A DNA stretch of 9,642 nucleotides from an uncultured Erysipelotrichaceae bacterium (GTDB lineage: Bacteria > Bacillota_I > Bacilli_A > Erysipelotrichales > Erysipelotrichaceae), in the NCBI GenBank assembly GCA_902796525.1, contig CADBPB010000146.1:1-9642 (forward strand), in the 5' to 3' direction. Positions 6,479 to 9,642 of this stretch are shown piece by piece (the stretch's first letter is position 1; the number at the start of each line of letters is the position of its first letter). Position numbers and translations under genes: made by a program. The notes under the pieces are model-generated. The model saw only the letters and a list, made by a program, of their open reading frames with translations. It did no database searches and had not been told where the DNA came from.

Positions 6479-6508
6479 ATCATATCATGAATCTTTTTTT
6501 GTTGTCAA
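6479..6508 (-). promoter_or_regulatory. Promoter of the RHH regulator gene
   Basis: On the minus strand a perfect -35 box TTGACA (6503-6508) is followed after 18 bp by TATGAT (6479-6484), which is preceded by TGA to give an extended -10. It is the best promoter in the window by consensus, so repression by the inverted repeat just downstream would matter. Confidence 0.8.
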
Positions 6509-6527
6509 TCGTATGGAGAAGGATCTT

Positions 6528-6556
6528 CGCGAAAAGAAAAAGCCCTGATGGGCTTT
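6528..6556 (-). terminator. Intrinsic terminator of tRNA-Trp
   Basis: On the minus strand, AAAGCCC and GGGCTTT pair around an ATCA loop and are followed by TTTTTCTTTTC (counting the last arm bases). It lies about ten bases past the CCA end of the tRNA and upstream of the regulator's promoter, so it closes the tRNA transcript and insulates the regulator gene. Confidence 0.85.
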
Positions 6557-6565
6557 CTGTTTTCA

Positions 6566-6639
6566 TGGCAGGGGAGGTAGGAGTTGAACCCACACTAGCG
6601 GTTTTGGAGACCGATGTACTACCGCTATACTACTCCCCT
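6566..6639 (-). tRNA. tRNA-Trp (anticodon CCA)
   Basis: A 74-nt tRNA with encoded 3' CCA. The acceptor stem AGGGGAG pairs perfectly with CTCCCCT, and the discriminator is G. The D arm is GTAT/GTAC with a seven-base loop containing GG. The anticodon loop is CTCCAAA (anticodon CCA at 6605-6607), the variable region has four bases, and the T arm is GTGGG/CCTAC with loop TTCAACT. The top pair of the anticodon stem is U-C (27-43), not a Watson-Crick pair, and T-stem pair 51-63 is G-U. The remaining pairs are sound, so I take it as functional. Anticodon CCA reads UGG, in keeping with TGA as a stop in this genome. It stands alone with its own promoter and terminator. Confidence 0.97.
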
Positions 6640-6651
6640 ATGCGCTTTCTT

Positions 6652-6680
6652 ATTTTATCTTAATCATTCCTATTTCGCAA
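6652..6680 (-). promoter_or_regulatory. Promoter of tRNA-Trp
   Basis: On the minus strand TTGCGA (6675-6680) and TAAAAT (6652-6657) are 17 bp apart, and the -10 box lies 12 bases before the tRNA 5' end. This shares the 64-bp gap with the start region of the divergent DUF523 gene. Confidence 0.65.
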
Positions 6681-6691
6681 GATATTTGATG

Positions 6692-6697
6692 TAAGAT
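6692..6697 (+). promoter_or_regulatory. Possible -10 box of the DUF523 gene
   Basis: TAAGAT ends six bases before the ATG at 6704. If it is the true -10, transcription would begin at or beside the A of the start codon and the mRNA would be leaderless. No good -35 box is seen. An unrecognised promoter further upstream remains possible. Confidence 0.3.
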
Positions 6698-6703
6698 AAG
6701 GAT

Positions 6704-7144
6704 ATGAAAATCGCCGTATCTGCCTGTCTGATGGGCGACAATGTCCGCTATGACGGCAGCAATAAAAGAAACAAGGAACTGATCCGTCTTTTGGAAAGCC
6801 ATGAGATCGTCAGGCTCTGCCCGGAAGCCATGGTATTTGCGATCCCGCATCCGCCGATCGAATTGCAGCATGAAAGAGTCATTGATTCGGCCGGATACGA
6901 TCATACCGAAGAACTGGAAGCCGCCTGCAAGGAATGCCTGAAGAAGATCGAAGGCTGCGATCTGGTCATTCTGAAAAGCAGATCTCCTTCCTGCGGCTCG
7001 GGCGAGATCTATGACGGCAGTTTCTCCGGGACATTAATAAAAGGCAACGGTCTTTTCGCTGCCTTGTGTCTTTCCGAAAACTATCAGGTCTATACGGAAA
7101 ACGATCTGAAGATCATCAAAGATGTCTTAGACCGATCTCTTTAG
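6704..7144 (+). CDS. DUF523 family protein
   Basis: A 146-residue protein of the DUF523 family, also found as the N-terminal part of E. coli YbgA. Family motifs are clear: VSACLMG at 5-11, VRYDGS at 14-19, LCPE at 38-41, IPHPPIEL at 47-54 (family norm 'TPRPPAEI'), SPSCGSGEIYDGSFSG around 94-109, and a closing GNGLFAALC. C8, C39 and C97 are the conserved cysteines that could bind a metal or cluster. The biochemical function is not established to my knowledge. Start choice rests on the family N-terminus (MKIAVSAC). The only Shine-Dalgarno-like sequence, AAGGA, ends one base before the ATG, which is too close for normal use. The gene's last 18 bases overlap the end of the HAD gene on the other strand, and I see no terminator there. 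Confidence 0.88.
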   Translation: MKIAVSACLMGDNVRYDGSNKRNKELIRLLESHEIVRLCPEAMVFAIPHPPIELQHERVIDSAGYDHTEELEAACKECLKKIEGCDLVILKSRSPSCGSGEIYDGSFSGTLIKGNGLFAALCLSENYQVYTENDLKIIKDVLDRSL

Positions 7145-7969
7145 CACATACTTATCGATATCATAGACGCAGCCATCTTGATTGTTACTGCGTTCGCTGA
7201 CATAGTCCGCACACTTTTTGGTGTCTTCGCTGCCATTGATCATGCAGATGCCGGTTCCGGCAGTCAGCAGCAGTTCGTTGTCGTTGCTGATATCGCCATA
7301 GGCGATCACATCTTTCAGGTCGATCTGATGCGCCTGGCAGAAGCACTTCAAGGCATTGCCCTTGTTGGCTTTCGCATGCACGAATTCCAGCATCGTCGTC
7401 TGCGTCTTGGTCGCCCTGTACTCTTCGTTGCAGATGCTCTGGGCGAAAGGCTCGATCCGGCGCATCACTTCTTCGCTGACCCGGAACATCACCTTGAAGC
7501 AGGGTTCTTCCCACATTTCAGAAAGATCTTCCACAATCCTGTTCTGCATGTTGTTGCGCTTTCTGGAGTGGACCGCCATCTCGTCCTCGAAACGGAGCAG
7601 CCGTACCCCGTTGCGGTAGATCGAAACATTCAGATCCGGAAAACGATCCAGCATCACCGTGATGATCTCGCGGATCATGTCGGTAGACAAAGAATAAAGG
7701 ACATGGTTTTCCTGAAGGATGCCGTCATAGTATTCCGAACCGTTGCCGCCGATCAGCAGTTCCGGCTGGAAACTCAGTCCCCATTCGCCGATCACATGAA
7801 GCAGATCGTCGGTTCCTCTGCCCGAAGCCAATCCGAAGGCGATCTTCCGGCGATGCAGTTCCTCGATGACTTCCACCGCATAAGAAGAAGGATGGACCGT
7901 GCCATCCTGCGTCAATGTGCCATCGATATCGCACGCCACCAGCGCGGGATCATTCGAATAGGTTCTCAT
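7127..7969 (-). CDS. Cof-type HAD-superfamily phosphatase
   Basis: A 280-residue haloacid dehalogenase-superfamily hydrolase of the Cof/HAD-IIB type, cytosolic, expected to dephosphorylate small phosphorylated metabolites. Motif I is ACDIDGTLT (nucleophile D14, acid/base D16), motif II is GLASGRG (S49), motif III is ANKGNALK (K203) and motif IV is YGDISNDNELL (D226, D230). Residues of about 85-195 form the C2-type cap that sets specificity, so the substrate cannot be named. I chose the ATG at 7967-7969 because GAAGGA stands five bases upstream, and motif I then comes at the usual place. An in-frame ATG 14 codons upstream has less support. The start overlaps the end of scpB by 20 bp, which implies co-translation with the condensin genes. 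The gene ends tail to tail with the DUF523 gene, sharing 18 bp. Confidence 0.93.
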   Translation of the reverse strand: MRTYSNDPALVACDIDGTLTQDGTVHPSSYAVEVIEELHRRKIAFGLASGRGTDDLLHVIGEWGLSFQPELLIGGNGSEYYDGILQENHVLYSLSTDMIREIITVMLDRFPDLNVSIYRNGVRLLRFEDEMAVHSRKRNNMQNRIVEDLSEMWEEPCFKVMFRVSEEVMRRIEPFAQSICNEEYRATKTQTTMLEFVHAKANKGNALKCFCQAHQIDLKDVIAYGDISNDNELLLTAGTGICMINGSEDTKKCADYVSERSNNQDGCVYDIDKYVLKRSV

Positions 7970-8609
7970 TCTCGTCCTTCTTGCTGTATTCCGGCAGATC
8001 AGGGAGTTCATTCAAGGTATAGAGCTTGAACGCATCCATGAATTCTTCGGTGACTTCATACAGGATCGGGCGTCCGACCGCTTCCGATCTTCCCGCCTCC
8101 CGGATCAGGTTCCTGGCCTGCAGTTTTCTGAGCATCACATCGGCGCTCACGCCTCGCAGTTCTTCGATCTCCACGCGGGTGATCGGCTGCTTATAGGCGA
8201 TGATCGCCAGAGTCTCCAGCGCCGCTGCGGAAAGATTGTTCGGTTTCGTTTCGCCGAAAAGCTTCTGCGCATAAGGATAGATGTCTTTTTTGGTGACGAA
8301 CTTGTAGACCGAACCGTAGCCGACCAGTTCGATGCCATAGAGTTCGCTGCCGTATTTGCGCTGTATGTTTTCCAGAATGATCAGCGTATCTTCCATCGAT
8401 TTCTCGATCGCCAAAGCAAGCTGTTCCACCCTGACGCCATCCTCGCCTACCAGGAAAAGCAGTCCTTCCACGATAGCCTCGATATTGCCCGGCTGGGCAA
8501 CCGTTTCCTTGTTGAGGACATCTACTTTCCTGACCAGGCTTTCCGTATTCAACCAGGCTTTCTTTTCAGCCTGTGTCATTTCTCTTCCGACAATGTATGT
8601 ATTATTCAT
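7950..8609 (-). CDS. scpB: Segregation and condensation protein B
   Basis: ScpB, the winged-helix dimer that binds the ScpA kleisin and helps close the SMC ring in chromosome condensation and segregation. The hallmark stretch LSAAALETLAIIAYKQPITR followed by VEIEELRGVSAD runs from 126 to 157, and GRSEAVGRPILYEVTEEF (173-190) is the usual second winged-helix end. NIEAIVEGLLFLVGEDGV (42-59) is where most ScpB proteins begin. With the ATG at 8607-8609 the product has 219 residues and about 41 extra N-terminal residues. The start overlaps the scpA stop by 8 bp (ATGAATAA) and has GAGG about ten bases upstream. An alternative ATG at 8579 (residue 11), with GGAAGAG just before it, would still leave about 31 extra residues. 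The gene overlaps the HAD gene at its 3' end. Confidence 0.95.
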   Translation of the reverse strand: MNNTYIVGREMTQAEKKAWLNTESLVRKVDVLNKETVAQPGNIEAIVEGLLFLVGEDGVRVEQLALAIEKSMEDTLIILENIQRKYGSELYGIELVGYGSVYKFVTKKDIYPYAQKLFGETKPNNLSAAALETLAIIAYKQPITRVEIEELRGVSADVMLRKLQARNLIREAGRSEAVGRPILYEVTEEFMDAFKLYTLNELPDLPEYSKKDENENLFE

Positions 8610-9336
8610 GATTGTTCCCTCTGCTGAACCAGATGTTCTCCTTCTCATCGATCGTAAATACCAGATAATGATCCTTTGCCATATCCAGGATGGCGATAAA
8701 GGTCACCACATATTCTCTCAGACTGTCGCAGTCTTCGATCAGCGTCTCGAAACTGAAAGTTTCCGGCAGATCCTTCAGCCTTGCCTTGATCTGCAGGATG
8801 CGGTCTTCCGGAGAGATCTCCTTCTGCGTGAATTTGATATCCAGAGGCCGGGACAGCTGCAGCCGTCTCAGGACCTTGTTCATGGCCTTCAACAGATCAT
8901 AGGGATCTCCTTCGATCTTCTGGCTCTCGATCTCGCTCTGATGTTTCGCGATCTCGTCGATCGACAGCGGCTTCGAGAGCTGGTCCTGCCGTTCCAGGAA
9001 GGAATCATACAGGGTCTTGGATACTTCCTTGTATTTCTGGTATTCCAGCAGCCTTCTGACCAGACGGTCTTTCGGATCTTCATAGTCGTCATCCGGTTCA
9101 TCGCTCTTCTTCGGAAGCAGTTTCTTGGATTTGTATTCGATCAGCGTCGCCAGTTCCACCAGATACTCGCTTTCGATCTCCAGATGCAGTTCTTCCATGC
9201 CGTGGAGATAAGCGAGATACTGGTCGGTCAGGATCTCCATGTCCAGATCAAAAATATCCAGTTGCTGTTCATGGATCAGATGCAGCATGAGGTCCAGAGG
9301 ACCCTCGAATTTCAGCGTTTCGACTTCGAAGCCCAT
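8602..9336 (-). CDS. scpA: Segregation and condensation protein A (kleisin)
   Basis: ScpA, the kleisin subunit that bridges the SMC heads and binds ScpB. The 244-residue product has the N-terminal SMC-neck-binding region FEGPLDLMLHLIHEQQLDIF (10-29), ILTDQYLAYLH (35-45) and SEYLVELATLIEYKSKKLLP (56-75). An acidic linker (78-90) and a C-terminal winged helix (about 165-244, with FSFETLIED and VVTFIAILDMAKD) follow. I chose the ATG at 9334-9336 because MGFEVETLKFEGPLDL matches where ScpA proteins usually begin. An ATG three codons upstream lies at the edge of the -10 box. TATAAT ends only seven bases before the chosen ATG, so the mRNA may be leaderless or nearly so. GAGGTG just before the ATG is too close for an ordinary Shine-Dalgarno site. 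It is the first gene of the scpA-scpB-HAD operon and is divergent from rpiB. Confidence 0.95.
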   Translation of the reverse strand: MGFEVETLKFEGPLDLMLHLIHEQQLDIFDLDMEILTDQYLAYLHGMEELHLEIESEYLVELATLIEYKSKKLLPKKSDEPDDDYEDPKDRLVRRLLEYQKYKEVSKTLYDSFLERQDQLSKPLSIDEIAKHQSEIESQKIEGDPYDLLKAMNKVLRRLQLSRPLDIKFTQKEISPEDRILQIKARLKDLPETFSFETLIEDCDSLREYVVTFIAILDMAKDHYLVFTIDEKENIWFSRGNNHE

Positions 9337-9343
9337 ACACCTC

Positions 9344-9352
9344 ATTATAGCA
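9344..9352 (-). promoter_or_regulatory. Extended -10 promoter of scpA
   Basis: TGCTATAAT on the minus strand is a perfect extended -10 element. The TATAAT hexamer (9344-9349) ends seven bases before the scpA ATG at 9336, so transcription should begin at 9336-9337. There is no recognisable -35 box in the A/T-rich DNA upstream. Confidence 0.55.
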
Positions 9353-9359
9353 TTAATTA

Positions 9360-9368
9360 TGTTATTAT
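9360..9368 (+). promoter_or_regulatory. Extended -10 promoter of rpiB
   Basis: TGTTATTAT is an extended -10 element (TGn plus TATTAT). It predicts a start near 9375 and a leader of about 14 bases that carries GAGGT. It stands back to back with the scpA -10 element, 7 bp away, so the two polymerase footprints would overlap. Confidence 0.45.
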
Positions 9369-9388
9369 TGATTTGAGGTAAACGAAAA

Positions 9389-9642
9389 ATGAAAATCGGA
9401 ATCACAAATGATCATGCAGCTGCTCAACTGAAATTCAGCATCATGAAATATCTGCAGGACAACGGTTATGAAGTGGTCAATTACGGCACGGACGGCACGG
9501 AGGCGTTCGATTATCCGCTGGCCGCCATTCCTCTTTGCAAGGCCATACAGAACAGGGAAGTCGACCTGGGCATCGCGATCTGCGGAACAGGCGTGGGGAT
9601 CTCCATTTCCTGCAACAAGCATAAGGGCATCCGCGCCTGCTG
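9389..9642 (+). CDS. rpiB: RpiB/LacAB family sugar-phosphate isomerase, 5' part
   Basis: The first 84 residues of an RpiB/LacA/LacB-family isomerase, cut by the window end (about 60 residues missing). RpiB interconverts ribose 5-phosphate and ribulose 5-phosphate, while LacAB acts on galactose 6-phosphate. Visible family features are KIGITNDHAA (2-11; norm 'KIAIGSDHAG') with D8 and H9, FDYPLAA (40-46), and the catalytic Cys C65 in ICGTGVGISISCNKHKGIRA (64-83). GAGGT stands nine bases before the ATG at 9389. The TNDHAA start differs a little from the commonest SDHAG form, so another sugar phosphate is possible. Divergent from scpA. Confidence 0.92.
   Translation, partial: MKIGITNDHAAAQLKFSIMKYLQDNGYEVVNYGTDGTEAFDYPLAAIPLCKAIQNREVDLGIAICGTGVGISISCNKHKGIRAC

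Noticed and set aside
6566..6639. tRNA-Trp as an attachment site for an integrated element
   Set aside because: No integrase, no repeat of the tRNA 3' end and no foreign-looking genes are visible in the window.
7100..7130. A GATCT/AGATC repeat as a terminator for the HAD gene
   Set aside because: The arms are 5 bp with a 2-base loop that cannot form a stable hairpin, and only a short T run follows.
7178..8029. A 283-codon plus-strand frame antisense to the HAD gene
   Set aside because: All four HAD motifs lie on the minus strand. The antisense product is low in recognisable structure.
8356..9381. A 341-codon open frame on the plus strand across scpA and scpB
   Set aside because: It is antisense to both conserved genes, and its product has no family features or start signal.

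Overview
This 9.6 kb window looks chromosomal and comes from a Bacillota (Firmicutes) bacterium of roughly balanced GC. The signs are strong AGGAGG-type Shine-Dalgarno sites, an scpA-scpB pair of Firmicute style, an Mrp/NBP35 ATPase with a Cys-rich N-terminus, a DUF523 protein, and a tRNA-Trp(CCA) with an encoded CCA. TGA is used as a stop. An Erysipelotrichia-like gut or oral organism is a guess. I see no insertion sequence, prophage, CRISPR array or toxin-antitoxin pair, and genes fill nearly the whole window.

Left part (1-5000, all minus strand). Reading with transcription, a GT4 glycosyltransferase (4996-3848), a two-SIS-domain sugar-phosphate isomerase-like protein (3832-2657) and a BtpA/SgcQ-family TIM barrel (2667-1831) are packed with a 15-bp gap and then an 11-bp overlap. 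They very likely form one operon. It starts from an extended -10 promoter whose transcript would open with a stem-loop. deoD (purine nucleoside phosphorylase) follows with its own promoter, and a perfect 16-bp palindrome lies in the spacer of that promoter. A strong intrinsic terminator separates deoD from an M19 membrane-dipeptidase-family gene.

Middle part (5000-7150). An Mrp-type P-loop Fe-S ATPase is transcribed divergently from the glycosyltransferase and ends in a terminator. Next comes a ribbon-helix-helix regulator on the minus strand, with a textbook promoter and an inverted repeat over its predicted start of transcription, which suggests autoregulation. A single tRNA-Trp (minus) with its own promoter and terminator follows, then a DUF523 gene on plus whose start lies immediately after a possible -10 box.

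Right part (7127-9642). scpA, scpB and a Cof-type HAD phosphatase form an overlapping minus-strand operon. scpA and scpB encode the kleisin and winged-helix partners of the SMC condensin. The HAD gene meets the DUF523 gene tail to tail with an 18-bp coding overlap. scpA is divergent from a truncated rpiB (ribose-5-phosphate isomerase B/LacAB family) across a 52-bp gap holding back-to-back extended -10 promoters.

Functionally this is mostly housekeeping: chromosome condensation, Fe-S handling, nucleoside salvage and pentose phosphate isomerisation. The least explained parts are the SIS-BtpA pair joined to a glycosyltransferase, and the regulator with its operator. I did not find a clearly new defence or mobile system.
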